From Alphaproteobacteria bacterium (GTDB lineage Bacteria > Pseudomonadota > Alphaproteobacteria > Caulobacterales > Hyphomonadaceae), in the NCBI GenBank assembly GCA_018827375.1, contig JAHJYW010000009.1, positions 1 to 64,000 on the forward strand: DNA of 64,000 nucleotides, read 5' to 3'. Numbering within the stretch: position 1 is the first letter of the stretch; the number at the start of each line of letters is the position of its first letter. Position numbers and translations under genes: made by a program. Of this stretch, positions 36,768-45,886 are shown one piece after another. The notes under the pieces were generated by a model. That model ran no database searches. It saw only the letters and a program-made list of their open reading frames with translations, and was not told the origin of the DNA.

Positions 36768-38180
36768 TCAGGGCGCGAGAGCGAGGCGTGCGGCTTCCAG
36801 AAGCGCGAGCTTGGCTTCGAAGCCAGACCAGTCGTCGTCAGCTGCGATCGGATCCCAGAGGCCCTCGACATCCTCGACCAGCATTTTGACAGGCTCGGCG
36901 GCTTGGAAATAGGGGCGGGCAAGACGATCGGCGTGGGTGGGTGCGCGGGCCGCCAGGGCGTCGCGGACAGGAGAGAAGGTATCCGTCTGATAGAGCGTGG
37001 CCTGAGGCGATGCCTTCATGCGGTCCGCGCTCGCCTCGCCGCCATAGAGGTCGAAGAAGGTTTGCGGCCATGCGGCGCCGCTTGTTGTCATCCAGCCATA
37101 GAAGGCCTGCAGGAAGATCAGGTCGGTGCGCAGGTCGCCCGAGCTGTGGAGACCCAGCAGGTGGTGCGTGTGGGCCGCAAAGGATTGCTGGTAGGCTGCC
37201 TCATAGGGCGCGAGGCCCTTGGCGAGGTCTTCGGCGTCGGCGAGCGGTAGCAGCGCGGAGGCCAGCTGTTGCAGGGCCCATGCGCCTTGGGTCGGTTGTC
37301 GGCCGAAACTGTAGAGGCCGTTTTCATCAAAATAGGCTGCTGTGAAGTTCGGGTCTGACACGGGCAGGAAACGCCACGGACCGAAATCGAATGTCTCGCC
37401 TGTCACATTGAAATTGTCGGTGTTCATGACGCCGTGCACGAAGCCGGAAGCCATCCACTGGCCGATCATGGCAGCCGTGGCGCGTGTGATGGCTGTGAGG
37501 AGGTTCACGGCCTTTACGGCCATGTCAGTGGCGTCGGCCTCCGGATGGAACTGCGCTACGCAATAGTCGACGAGGCGGGCGAGGCCTTCGGTATCGTCGA
37601 GATAGGCGCAGCGCTGAAACGTGCCGAAGCGGATATGGCTCTCGGAGAGGCGCACAAGGACGGCGCCGCGTGTCGGCGAAGGCTCGTCATTGCGGTGCAA
37701 TTGCTCGCCGGTTTCAACCAGGCTGAACGCCTTGGACGTATGAACGCCGAGCGTCTCGAGATAGGTGGCCGCAAGGATTTCGCGCACGCCGCCCTTCAGA
37801 GTGAGGCGGCCATCGCCTGCCCGCGACCAGGGCGTCTGGCCGGACCCCTTGGTGCCGAGATCGAAGAGTTTGCCGTCGACGTCTCGCACCTGTGCGTAGA
37901 GAAATCCGCGCCCGTCTCCCAACTGGGGATTGTAGGTTCCAAACTGATGGCCGTGATAGCGCATCGCCAGTGGGCTGGGCAGGTTGGCGGGCAGTGGATC
38001 GAATCGCACGAAGTGGTTTAGCCACTGGGTATCTTCCAGATCGTCCAGGCCGACGACTTTTGACCAGCGACGGTTGCGAAAGCGCAACACATGGGCCGGA
38101 AAATTTGCCGGTTCTACCGCATCTGCGAAATGATCTGCCAGCGCAAGAAACGGGACGGGGAGGGGTGGTTCGCGCAACAT
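36768..38180 (-). CDS. selO: SelO/YdiU-family protein (pseudokinase AMPylase)
   Basis: A 470-residue protein of the family that transfers AMP from ATP to protein hydroxyls. The family core is clear: MRYHGHQFGTYNPQLGDGRG (about 72-91), GTKGSGQTPWSRAGDGRL (about 107-124), and the catalytic/metal segment GVMNTDNFNVTGETFDFGPW (about 245-265). The C-terminal part after about residue 345 is shorter and ends EAARLALAP, without the cysteine-containing end seen in E. coli SelO. Confidence 0.9.
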   Translation of the reverse strand: MLREPPLPVPFLALADHFADAVEPANFPAHVLRFRNRRWSKVVGLDDLEDTQWLNHFVRFDPLPANLPSPLAMRYHGHQFGTYNPQLGDGRGFLYAQVRDVDGKLFDLGTKGSGQTPWSRAGDGRLTLKGGVREILAATYLETLGVHTSKAFSLVETGEQLHRNDEPSPTRGAVLVRLSESHIRFGTFQRCAYLDDTEGLARLVDYCVAQFHPEADATDMAVKAVNLLTAITRATAAMIGQWMASGFVHGVMNTDNFNVTGETFDFGPWRFLPVSDPNFTAAYFDENGLYSFGRQPTQGAWALQQLASALLPLADAEDLAKGLAPYEAAYQQSFAAHTHHLLGLHSSGDLRTDLIFLQAFYGWMTTSGAAWPQTFFDLYGGEASADRMKASPQATLYQTDTFSPVRDALAARAPTHADRLARPYFQAAEPVKMLVEDVEGLWDPIAADDDWSGFEAKLALLEAARLALAP

Positions 38181-38245
38181 CCATTCATTTTTGACCTGAT
38201 TTCAGGCCGTTACGCAACAGGTTTGCTGTAATGCATGGCAGGATT

Positions 38246-38262
38246 GCAATATTGCGGTGCAG
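38246..38262. promoter_or_regulatory. GCAATATTGC palindrome with an overlapping TTGC-N3-GCAG site
   Basis: A perfect 10-bp palindrome (38246-38255) runs into TTGC-GGT-GCAG (38252-38262), one base off the CTGC-N3/4-GCAG pattern that I recall for PhaR of Paracoccus and Rhodobacter. It lies about 115 bases upstream of the TonB-receptor start and about 66 bases upstream of selO. Confidence 0.3.
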
Positions 38263-38376
38263 CATAGGTCGGGCCTATCGCCGCGGAAAGATGAAGCTAA
38301 GGTTACAGTCCAGTGAGGGAGGTATCCGGGAAACATAACCCGGAACGCATCACGGGATATAAACGGAGGAAACCAA

Positions 38377-41259
38377 ATGAGATTTACCACACGCTTGGTG
38401 CTGGGGGCGTCTGCCCTTGCGCTTACGACGGCTCTGCCCGCCTTTGCGCAGGAAGAAGCAGATGAAGGCACACGGAAATTAAGCACGGTTACGGTGACAG
38501 GTTCGTTCATCCAGGGGACGCCGGAAGACGCCGCCCTGCCAGTGGACGTTCTGACCGCCGGCGACCTGAAGCTCGAAGGCCAGCCATCGATCACCGAACT
38601 GATCCGCAACCTCGGCCCGTCTTCGGGCGTGGACGGACAAACAAACCAGTTCTCGTCGAACGGCCTTGAAGGCACGTCCAACATCAACCTGCGCGGCCTT
38701 GGCCCTGCACGGACATTGGTGCTGATCAACGGCCACCGCCAGACCTACCACCCTTATTCGATCGGCGAGCAGGCACAGCTGTTTGTTGATACGAACAATA
38801 TTCCTGCGGCCGCCATTGGCCGTATCGAAGTGCTGAAGGATGGCGCGGCGGCGCTCTACGGTTCTGACGCCATTGCCGGCGTTGTGAACTTCATTACCAA
38901 CCGCGATCTCGACGGCTTTGAAGTCGGCGGCTCGTTCTCGACGTTTGACGGGTCTGATGGCGACTATGACCTTTCAGCCGCCTATGGCCTGCAGGGCCAG
39001 AACTTTAACTGGGTGACGTCGGTTGGCTATAACAAGCGCAGCGAAGTTCTGCTGAGCGAGAAAGATTGGGCGGTCCTGCCTTATGACCAGAACCCTGTGG
39101 GTGGTTGGTCAGGTCTTTCGAACCCCGGTTACTATGTGCCGCTGGGTATTACAGCAACGGGACTCGGTCCAATTGGCGGCGCCATCAACGATTCCGGTTG
39201 CCAGGATGTCGGTGGGATTGTTGTCTCGGGAACCTGCCGGTTCCAGTTCACGAACTATGACAACCTGGTCGAAGAAGAAGAGCGCTACCAGATCTTCTCC
39301 GAATATAACCGGAACCTGTCGAATGGCGCCGAAGTGCATCTTGAGTTTCTTTATGCTCACACGGATGTGCCGACCTGGAAGACATCGCCTTCCTATCCAC
39401 CACAATCCCTTACCAACCAGGTCCTTTTGGGTAGCCATCCCGGCTTCCAGCAATATGCTGCTGACAATCCGGGTGCGTTCCCAGCAGGGACCATCGGTGC
39501 CTTGTTCATTGGGCGGACATATGGCTGGGGCGGTTTCCCGGGTACGGGCGGCGCACAGGAAGGCTATCGCACGAGCGATACCTACCGCGCATCAGGCTCC
39601 TATGTCGGCGATTTCGACAATGGTGTGCATTATGACGCAGCGCTCAGCTACTCCTCGACCGAAGCTGAACGCCTGACCAATGATACTTATATCGTTGGCC
39701 TGACATCAGCCCTTCGCGGGTTTGGTGTGTGTACGGATCCCAATACCGGTTTCGATCCGGCAACAGGCACGGTGCCCTATGCGCCAGGCTATGCCGGAAC
39801 GCTCGCAGCCGGAGCAGGAAGCTGTGAATACTACAACCCCTTCTCCAACGCGATTGCGCAGAGCGGCGTAACCGGCGCGGCAAACCCGAACTATGTGCCG
39901 GGGCTTGAAAACTCGTTGACGCTTGCAGACTGGATGACCGATGGCAGCGTGACCGTCGCGAAGACAGATCTGCTTGTGTTTGATGGCGTGTTCTCGGGAC
40001 AAAGCAACGTTCAGGCCGCTGGCGGTTCCGTCGGCTGGGCTGCAGGCGTGCAGGTTCGTCGTGAGAGCTACAAGGTCGATCCTTCGGACCTTACAGACCT
40101 GACGGTAACACCAGGACCCGGCGGAACAGGGCCTTACTCGTTCCTGGCCGGTACAACGCCTGCCGACGAAGACCAGACCATCTTTGCTGTCTTCGGTGAA
40201 CTTCAGGTGCCGCTCTATGACAACCTGAACATGCAGTTTGCCGTTCGCTACGAAGATTATGGTGGTGATATCGGTTCCACCTTCGATCCGAAAGTGGCTG
40301 CCAAATGGGATGTGACGGACAACTTCGCCCTGCGCGGTTCGGCTCAGACCTCGTTCAAAGGACCGACGCTGAACCAGCTTGGTGGCGTTGGAACGACACT
40401 GCAGTTCATCTCGCAGGCTTCAGCCTTCAAGGCAGTTGATACGTTTGGCAACTCGGCTCTCAAGCCGGAATCGGCGTTCAGCTTCAACCTCGGCGGCATC
40501 TATGAAGTGAACAACTTCTTCGCTTCGCTCGACTATTACAATTTCGACTTCTCCGATCCGGTCATCGTGGAAGAGCAGTCGAACATTGTGAATGCGGCGG
40601 TTGCAGCCATCAATGCCGGTGATTTCGAGAACCCGATCCTGACACGTATCACGTTCAACGATCCGGCCGCTGTGCCTGCAGCAAGCCAGATCTCGCGTGT
40701 CCGGACGAACATCGCGAATGGTCCGGACATCCAGACGTCCGGTCTCGACCTGCGCCTCCAGAACAGCTGGGAGATGAGCAATAATGCTGAATTCTCGGTT
40801 GGTGCCGATGCCACTTACATCATCGAGTACCAGGTGGCCCCTTACTTTGTTGAAGGCCTGCCAATCGGCGGTGGTGACTATGTCGGCCAGTTCAACCGGT
40901 CGAACTTCACCCGGTCCATGCCGCAATGGAAAGCGAACCTGTTTGCGAACTATGCACTCGGGGAACACAATTTCCGCGTCGTGATGCGTCATATCGACAG
41001 CTACAAGGATGAACGTGCTCCTGCTGCCCGTGGCGGTGTTGGCGAGAAGATCGACAGCCAGACGACATTCGATCTGTTCTACAACCTGCAGACTGAAATG
41101 ATCGGTGGTTTCGAGCTTGGCCTGTCAGTGGTCAACGTGACCGACGAGGATCCGCCATTCGCGGCCTTCGACGTCAACTACGATCCCTACACGCACAACC
41201 CATTCGGTCGTACGTTCAAGATCAGCCTGACCAAGAAGTTCGGTGGTTCGGGCAACTAG
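38377..41259 (+). CDS. TonB-dependent outer-membrane receptor (960 aa)
   Basis: A signal peptide (1-24, ending A-F-A) precedes a plug domain (about 40-165: VTVTGSFIQG, then ADGTS-like N-I-N-L-R-G-L-G and GRIEVLKDGAAALYGSDAIAGVVNF). A large beta-barrel runs to the C-terminal aromatic-rich strand F-K-I-S-L-T-K-K-F. It should import a large or scarce nutrient using TonB energy. GGAGG precedes the ATG. The substrate is unknown. Confidence 0.93.
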   Translation: MRFTTRLVLGASALALTTALPAFAQEEADEGTRKLSTVTVTGSFIQGTPEDAALPVDVLTAGDLKLEGQPSITELIRNLGPSSGVDGQTNQFSSNGLEGTSNINLRGLGPARTLVLINGHRQTYHPYSIGEQAQLFVDTNNIPAAAIGRIEVLKDGAAALYGSDAIAGVVNFITNRDLDGFEVGGSFSTFDGSDGDYDLSAAYGLQGQNFNWVTSVGYNKRSEVLLSEKDWAVLPYDQNPVGGWSGLSNPGYYVPLGITATGLGPIGGAINDSGCQDVGGIVVSGTCRFQFTNYDNLVEEEERYQIFSEYNRNLSNGAEVHLEFLYAHTDVPTWKTSPSYPPQSLTNQVLLGSHPGFQQYAADNPGAFPAGTIGALFIGRTYGWGGFPGTGGAQEGYRTSDTYRASGSYVGDFDNGVHYDAALSYSSTEAERLTNDTYIVGLTSALRGFGVCTDPNTGFDPATGTVPYAPGYAGTLAAGAGSCEYYNPFSNAIAQSGVTGAANPNYVPGLENSLTLADWMTDGSVTVAKTDLLVFDGVFSGQSNVQAAGGSVGWAAGVQVRRESYKVDPSDLTDLTVTPGPGGTGPYSFLAGTTPADEDQTIFAVFGELQVPLYDNLNMQFAVRYEDYGGDIGSTFDPKVAAKWDVTDNFALRGSAQTSFKGPTLNQLGGVGTTLQFISQASAFKAVDTFGNSALKPESAFSFNLGGIYEVNNFFASLDYYNFDFSDPVIVEEQSNIVNAAVAAINAGDFENPILTRITFNDPAAVPAASQISRVRTNIANGPDIQTSGLDLRLQNSWEMSNNAEFSVGADATYIIEYQVAPYFVEGLPIGGGDYVGQFNRSNFTRSMPQWKANLFANYALGEHNFRVVMRHIDSYKDERAPAARGGVGEKIDSQTTFDLFYNLQTEMIGGFELGLSVVNVTDEDPPFAAFDVNYDPYTHNPFGRTFKISLTKKFGGSGN

Positions 41260-41280
41260 GCCGGATCAGATACCCAAAGA

Positions 41281-41313
41281 CAAAAAAAGGGCGGCCCGCG
41301 GGCCGCCCTTTTC
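41281..41313. terminator. Bidirectional terminator shared by two TonB receptor genes
   Basis: AAGGGCGGCC (41287-41296) and GGCCGCCCTT (41301-41310) form a 10-bp perfect stem with loop CGCG. T runs follow on both strands (TTTTC on +, TTTTTTT on -), serving both convergent genes. Confidence 0.95.
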
Positions 41314-41339
41314 ATTTATGGCGCTGAGCGCGGAAGCGA

Positions 41340-43685
41340 TCAGTAAGAGTAGGTCAGCTCTACGCCGACGAGACGGCCCTTCTTGAGCGGCGAGAATGTG
41401 CCGCCGGCAGGGGAGTCCTGGTAGGGCAGGTTGACGCCTGTGGAAAGCGGACCAGGGAACGGCAGTTGCGTGTCGTTACCGACCTGAACTTCGTCGAGGA
41501 GGTTCTTGCCGTAGATCGAAGCCGACAGGCCGTCGAATGGCGTTTCCCATGTGAAGTCGACATCGACCATGTCAGCCGGCTGAACCCAACCGAAGTTGCT
41601 GTCCGTGTAGGCAATCTTGTCACGGTGCTGGAAGTTGGCCGTGGCAACAATCGCGCCGTTCGAACCAAGGTCAAAGTCCTTGATGATGCCGAAGCCCCAT
41701 GTCAGTTCCGGGACGCGTGGCAGGTCGAGGTTGAGGTCCGTGCTGTCGATCACGCCGTCGCCGGTGAGGTCAAAGAACACTTCGTCATACTTCGCATCCA
41801 TCATGCCGACATTGAACGTGCCGAGCAGGGAGTCCGTGAAGGCCAGGCGGCCGTCAACTTCGATACCGAAGATCGAACCGTCAGCCGTGTTGATGATGTT
41901 CTGCACGACGCCCGCATTACCGGCAGTGTTCACTTCACGCTGCATGTTTGCAATTTTCGTGATGAACGTTGCACCATTGACCTGGATGCGGCCGTCATCG
42001 CTCTGTGCCTTGAAGCCGAGTTCGTAGGAGTCGACTTCCTCCTCGTCAAAGCCGAGGTCGCCGGTCTGGCTCACGAACTGCTGGAAGATCGGCAGGTCGG
42101 TGATGCGGAAGTTGTAACCGCCCGAACGGAAGCCCTTGGTGTAGAGTGCATAGCTCTGGACATTGTCAGACCAGAAGTATTGCAGGCCGAGTTTCGGCGT
42201 CCAGTTGGCCCAGTCATTTGAGTCGCTGAAGCCGTTCGGTTCAGCCGGCGCTCCAGGAGGAGAAATCAGTCCGATAAGCGCATTGTTGCCTTCTGCCGAG
42301 CAAGTGCCGTCAACAACGCTACAGGGGAAGCGTGGGCGGATGTAGATAACGTCAGCCGACTTCTCTTCGTTCGAATAGCGCACGCCGACGGTCGCGATGA
42401 GCTTGTCGGTGAGCGAGTAATCGACGTTTGCAAACGCGCCGAAGACCGTGTGTTCCATGCTGCCACCGCCGTAGAAGCCCCATGGAATGGAGGCTGGAAG
42501 GGCGGGTGGGCGCGTGGTCGGAAGGTTGCGGATCTCGGTATAGTCGAGCGTTTGCTCGAAATAGTAGAGACCTGTGGTCACGTCAGCCTTGCCGAACGTG
42601 CCAGCGTAGCGCAGCTCGTCGGAGAACTGTTCCTGCGCCAGTTCGGCGTTGGAATGGAACAGTGTGAAAGGCGTGGCATCGATATCGCCGCTCGATGTGC
42701 TGTCGTATTTGCGATAGCCGAAGATGTTCGTGATCACACCATTGCCGAAGTCGACATCAAGGTCGGTCTTGAGCGAGCCAAGTACGGTCTGGCTGTCGCT
42801 GAAGCCCGGGTTGTTGATCGAGAAGTCGAAAGAGTAACGGTCATAGTAGGACCGGTTCTGGCCGGTTGGGCCATCGGTGTAGGAATCGGTGTATTCTAGC
42901 TTGCCGAGGAAGGTCAGAGCGTCAGTCGGCATGAATTCCAGGGCGCCACGATAGGTCGCTGTCTGGGCTTCGCCGTGATTGTCGCCATTGAACTTGTTCT
43001 TGAAGTAGCCTGCGTCGGAATTGTACGCGACGCCGAGCTTACCGTTCAGCTTGCCTTCGACGAGGGGACCGGAGATCGTTCCCTGGACAGTCGAGTTGGC
43101 ACCGCCGCGGTCGCTGTCGACAGGACCGTCAACGCTTGCGCGCAGTTTGTAGTGGAATTCGTCAGTCGGGTTGCCCGTGTTGACCACGAGTGCCCCACCG
43201 GTCGTGTTGCGGCCGAAGAGAAGGCCTTGTGGGCCGCGCAGGACTTCGATGCTGTCGATGTCAAAGAGGTCAACCACGACGCCGCTGTTCACGCCGAGAT
43301 AAACGCCGTCAATGAAGACGCCGACGGCTGGGTCGATCGACGGGATGGACGAGTTCACACCGAGACCACGAATGGCGAAGTTGGCTGTGCCGCGGGCTGT
43401 GCCGACATCATCAAGCGAAACGTTAGGCGCTGAATAGCTGAGGCTTTCGAGCGTCGTGACGTTCAGCGCGTCGAGTGTGTCGCTGTTGAAGGCCGTAACC
43501 GCAACAGGCACGTCCTGTACGTTTTCGACATTGGCTTTTTTGGTGGCTGTAACGGTAACAGTGCCGAGGACGCGGGAAACGGCATTTTCGCGCTCTGGCG
43601 CGGCGTCCTGCTCCTGAGCGATGGCTGCACCAGCAGCAAATACAACTGCAGATGCTGACAGGGCCAGCATGTTCTTAAATTTCAT
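41340..43685 (-). CDS. TonB-dependent outer-membrane receptor (781 aa)
   Basis: A signal peptide (1-23) precedes a plug domain (about 45-160, with N-F-A-I-R-G-L-G and DIDSIEVLRGPQGLLFGRNTTGG). The barrel ends G-V-E-L-T-Y-S-Y. It belongs to the large receptor type common in Caulobacterales and Sphingomonadales and could take up iron complexes or organic nutrients. GAGGAAAC precedes the ATG, and a perfect TATAAT lies about 22 bases upstream of it. It follows the esterase gene on the same strand. Confidence 0.93.
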   Translation of the reverse strand: MKFKNMLALSASAVVFAAGAAIAQEQDAAPERENAVSRVLGTVTVTATKKANVENVQDVPVAVTAFNSDTLDALNVTTLESLSYSAPNVSLDDVGTARGTANFAIRGLGVNSSIPSIDPAVGVFIDGVYLGVNSGVVVDLFDIDSIEVLRGPQGLLFGRNTTGGALVVNTGNPTDEFHYKLRASVDGPVDSDRGGANSTVQGTISGPLVEGKLNGKLGVAYNSDAGYFKNKFNGDNHGEAQTATYRGALEFMPTDALTFLGKLEYTDSYTDGPTGQNRSYYDRYSFDFSINNPGFSDSQTVLGSLKTDLDVDFGNGVITNIFGYRKYDSTSSGDIDATPFTLFHSNAELAQEQFSDELRYAGTFGKADVTTGLYYFEQTLDYTEIRNLPTTRPPALPASIPWGFYGGGSMEHTVFGAFANVDYSLTDKLIATVGVRYSNEEKSADVIYIRPRFPCSVVDGTCSAEGNNALIGLISPPGAPAEPNGFSDSNDWANWTPKLGLQYFWSDNVQSYALYTKGFRSGGYNFRITDLPIFQQFVSQTGDLGFDEEEVDSYELGFKAQSDDGRIQVNGATFITKIANMQREVNTAGNAGVVQNIINTADGSIFGIEVDGRLAFTDSLLGTFNVGMMDAKYDEVFFDLTGDGVIDSTDLNLDLPRVPELTWGFGIIKDFDLGSNGAIVATANFQHRDKIAYTDSNFGWVQPADMVDVDFTWETPFDGLSASIYGKNLLDEVQVGNDTQLPFPGPLSTGVNLPYQDSPAGGTFSPLKKGRLVGVELTYSY

Positions 43686-43861
43686 TCTGTGTTTCCTCTA
43701 GATTATAATTATTGCAACCCGAGGGCTCTGGGAGGGGGTGCAAGTGATCCATATGACGCTACGCCACCTTCACAAAAGGTGTTTGGGACACTGCTATGCA
43801 ATTTATTGGACGACCGTCTCAAAAATGCAACGGTGAGTGAAGTTTTACTTAAGAGTCGATT

Positions 43862-44818
43862 TCAGACCGCGCCCAAGGCCCGACCCACAACATGACCGGC
43901 ATCGCGGATCGCCAGGCGAACTGTATCTGACAGCGCCGTCATGTTCATGAAGCCATGCACCATGCCGGCATGCTCGCGCACGGTAACGGGCACACCGAAG
44001 CTGGCCATCTTGTCGGCGTAGGCGAGGCCTTCATCCTTCAATGGATCCCAGCCGCAGAGCACGAAATGAGCTGGCGGAAGGCCCTTGAAAGCATCCGGGC
44101 CGGCAAATAGTGGTGACACACGAACATCCATCCGCTGGCTTTCATCCGTGATATAGCTGTCGCGGAAATATTCGAACAGGTTGGCCGAGATGAAGAAGCC
44201 ACCTTCCTGGAAGCTCATTTTCTTGGTTCGGATGTCGACAAACTGCACCAGCGGATAGAGCAGGAGCTGGAAAGCAGGGCGGGGGCCGCCGGTCCGGTTC
44301 ATTTCCTGGGCGAGATAGGCCGACAAATTGCCGCCGGCGCTGTCGCCGCTGACGGCTAGCCGTTCCGGATCAAGACCAAGCTTCTCGGCATGCGTGATGA
44401 TCCAGCGCCAGGCTGCGAGGGCGTCTTCGTGCGCCGCCGGGAACGTGTGTTCGGGGGCGAGGCGGTAATCGATGGCGATGATCCGGCTGCGGGCGCCTTC
44501 GGCGAGGCGTTTGCAGACCATGTCATGGCTGTCGAGATCGCCCAGCATGAAGCCGCCGCCATGAAAGAAGACGATACCTGGTCCGGGTGGCATGCCGGCG
44601 CCAAGCGGCGTGTAGAGCCGCGCCTTCAGCGGACCTGCAGCGCCATCGATCCTGATATGAGCGACATCTGCCATTTCGGGCGCATCGCGTTCGATGGCCC
44701 GGCTGGCGACATGGAATTGCTGACGCAGTTTGTCAGTTGAACTCTTCCAGTCGAGATTGGCAAGATCCGGGATCTGGAACCGGTCAAGGAAATGCCGAAA
44801 GGACTCGTCGATTGTCAT
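43862..44818 (-). CDS. Alpha/beta hydrolase, hormone-sensitive-lipase type esterase
   Basis: A 318-residue carboxylesterase. The oxyanion motif is HGGGFMLGD (near residue 80), the nucleophile is in GDSAGGN (near 155), and the late H-G-F-M-N motif (near 290) carries the catalytic His. I start at MTIDESFRH; the codons before it are unlike the family. It hydrolyses short acyl or aryl esters. It lies between a feruloyl-CoA-synthase-like gene and a TonB receptor. Confidence 0.9.
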   Translation of the reverse strand: MTIDESFRHFLDRFQIPDLANLDWKSSTDKLRQQFHVASRAIERDAPEMADVAHIRIDGAAGPLKARLYTPLGAGMPPGPGIVFFHGGGFMLGDLDSHDMVCKRLAEGARSRIIAIDYRLAPEHTFPAAHEDALAAWRWIITHAEKLGLDPERLAVSGDSAGGNLSAYLAQEMNRTGGPRPAFQLLLYPLVQFVDIRTKKMSFQEGGFFISANLFEYFRDSYITDESQRMDVRVSPLFAGPDAFKGLPPAHFVLCGWDPLKDEGLAYADKMASFGVPVTVREHAGMVHGFMNMTALSDTVRLAIRDAGHVVGRALGAV

Positions 44819-44932
44819 GGCGGCAAGATGGGTCTGAAAGCAGCCCTTGTGAAGGCACAAACCCATGACCTGAGATGGAAAAGTGTAAATCCTGCCTGCC
44901 GGGCCTGTAAGGCTTTTCTTGCGAGGCGCAGG

Positions 44933-45817
44933 TCAGCGAAGTGTGGCGAGGCTGGCATTGCCTGTGGCCAGCTGGCGCACAAGGTCGGCAAAGACGCGTC
45001 CCTTGGTGTCATCGGGCAGGGTCTTGAGCGCGGTCATGGCGGTTGCGCCGAGTTCGCACACGTTCAACTGTCGCCTTAGATCGTCGGGGTGGGCGCTTGT
45101 GCCAGCGGCCATGATGAGCGGCATGATTTGTGGATCCGTCATCATGGACATGGCAACGCCTTCGAGGGCTGCCTTGTCGGTATGCGTGATCGGGCCATGG
45201 TTCACAGGGGTGCGGGCCGCATCGTCTGCAGCCAGGAGGAGATGCGCCATCAGTTCATAGCCATAGTTTCGCAATGGCGTTTCAAGCTGGGCGAGTTTTT
45301 GCCTCAGGGCGGCCGGGTCGCGGAGCGAACTTTCGTTCATGTCGGCATACTGCTCGCCATCGCACCATATGTTGCTGGCACGTGATGCGGCCTTGAGGCG
45401 ATCACGCGTTAGAACCAGAAGGTCATCGATATGTTTCGTGTCTGTACGCGCAAGGTCTGCTGCGCGTTCTCTCAGGAGGGCAGCGCCATGTTCCAGAACA
45501 ATATTGGACTTATCGATACCGGTCCTGTCGCCGTGCTTGTTCAGCTGGCCCTTCAGGTCCTCTGAGGCGGACGGATCAATGCGCGCGAGTGTCTCGAAAT
45601 AGTATGTCGCGGGTTTGGAGGTAAGGCCCGAGGGGGCGGACAAAAGATCCGTATCTGCCATGTCGACAGTTTCCAGATGCCCATGGTCTTTGTGTGATGC
45701 CGCCGGAAAATTGAGCACAGCCAGAAAAGCGCCGCTCACGACAGCAACAACCGCGCAAGCGAATATGGCGTTGCTGCTGATCGCGGGGCGTTTGCCTCCG
45801 CGGGCATCAAACGTCAT
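44933..45817 (-). CDS. Membrane-anchored protein of unknown function
   Basis: A 294-residue protein with one N-terminal hydrophobic segment (about 16-40, AIFACAVVAVVSGAFLAVL) and a helical, probably periplasmic remainder containing two cysteines (in NIWCDGEQY and LNVCELG). The region after residue 55 has no repeat or motif that I recognise. It is preceded by a 19-bp inverted repeat and lies between the ligase and the esterase genes. Confidence 0.75.
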   Translation of the reverse strand: MTFDARGGKRPAISSNAIFACAVVAVVSGAFLAVLNFPAASHKDHGHLETVDMADTDLLSAPSGLTSKPATYYFETLARIDPSASEDLKGQLNKHGDRTGIDKSNIVLEHGAALLRERAADLARTDTKHIDDLLVLTRDRLKAASRASNIWCDGEQYADMNESSLRDPAALRQKLAQLETPLRNYGYELMAHLLLAADDAARTPVNHGPITHTDKAALEGVAMSMMTDPQIMPLIMAAGTSAHPDDLRRQLNVCELGATAMTALKTLPDDTKGRVFADLVRQLATGNASLATLR

Positions 45818-45846
45818 GCGCGTCCCTCCAATAGTGAGGGGCAGTC

Positions 45847-45865
45847 TGTCAGGAAAAGCCTGACA
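45847..45865. promoter_or_regulatory. 19-bp inverted repeat between the ligase and the unknown gene
   Basis: TGTCAGG, five bases, CCTGACA is perfectly symmetrical. It is 22 bases past the ligase stop and about 30 bases before the next start. No T run follows on the minus strand, so an operator is as likely as a transcript end. Confidence 0.4.
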
Positions 45866-45886
45866 AGACTTTAAGGCGTGAGCGGA

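Noticed and set aside
43765-43781. CACCTT/AAGGTG hairpin between the esterase and the TonB receptor as a terminator
   Set aside because: The stem is 6 bp and no T run follows on the minus strand, so it is not supported as a terminator.
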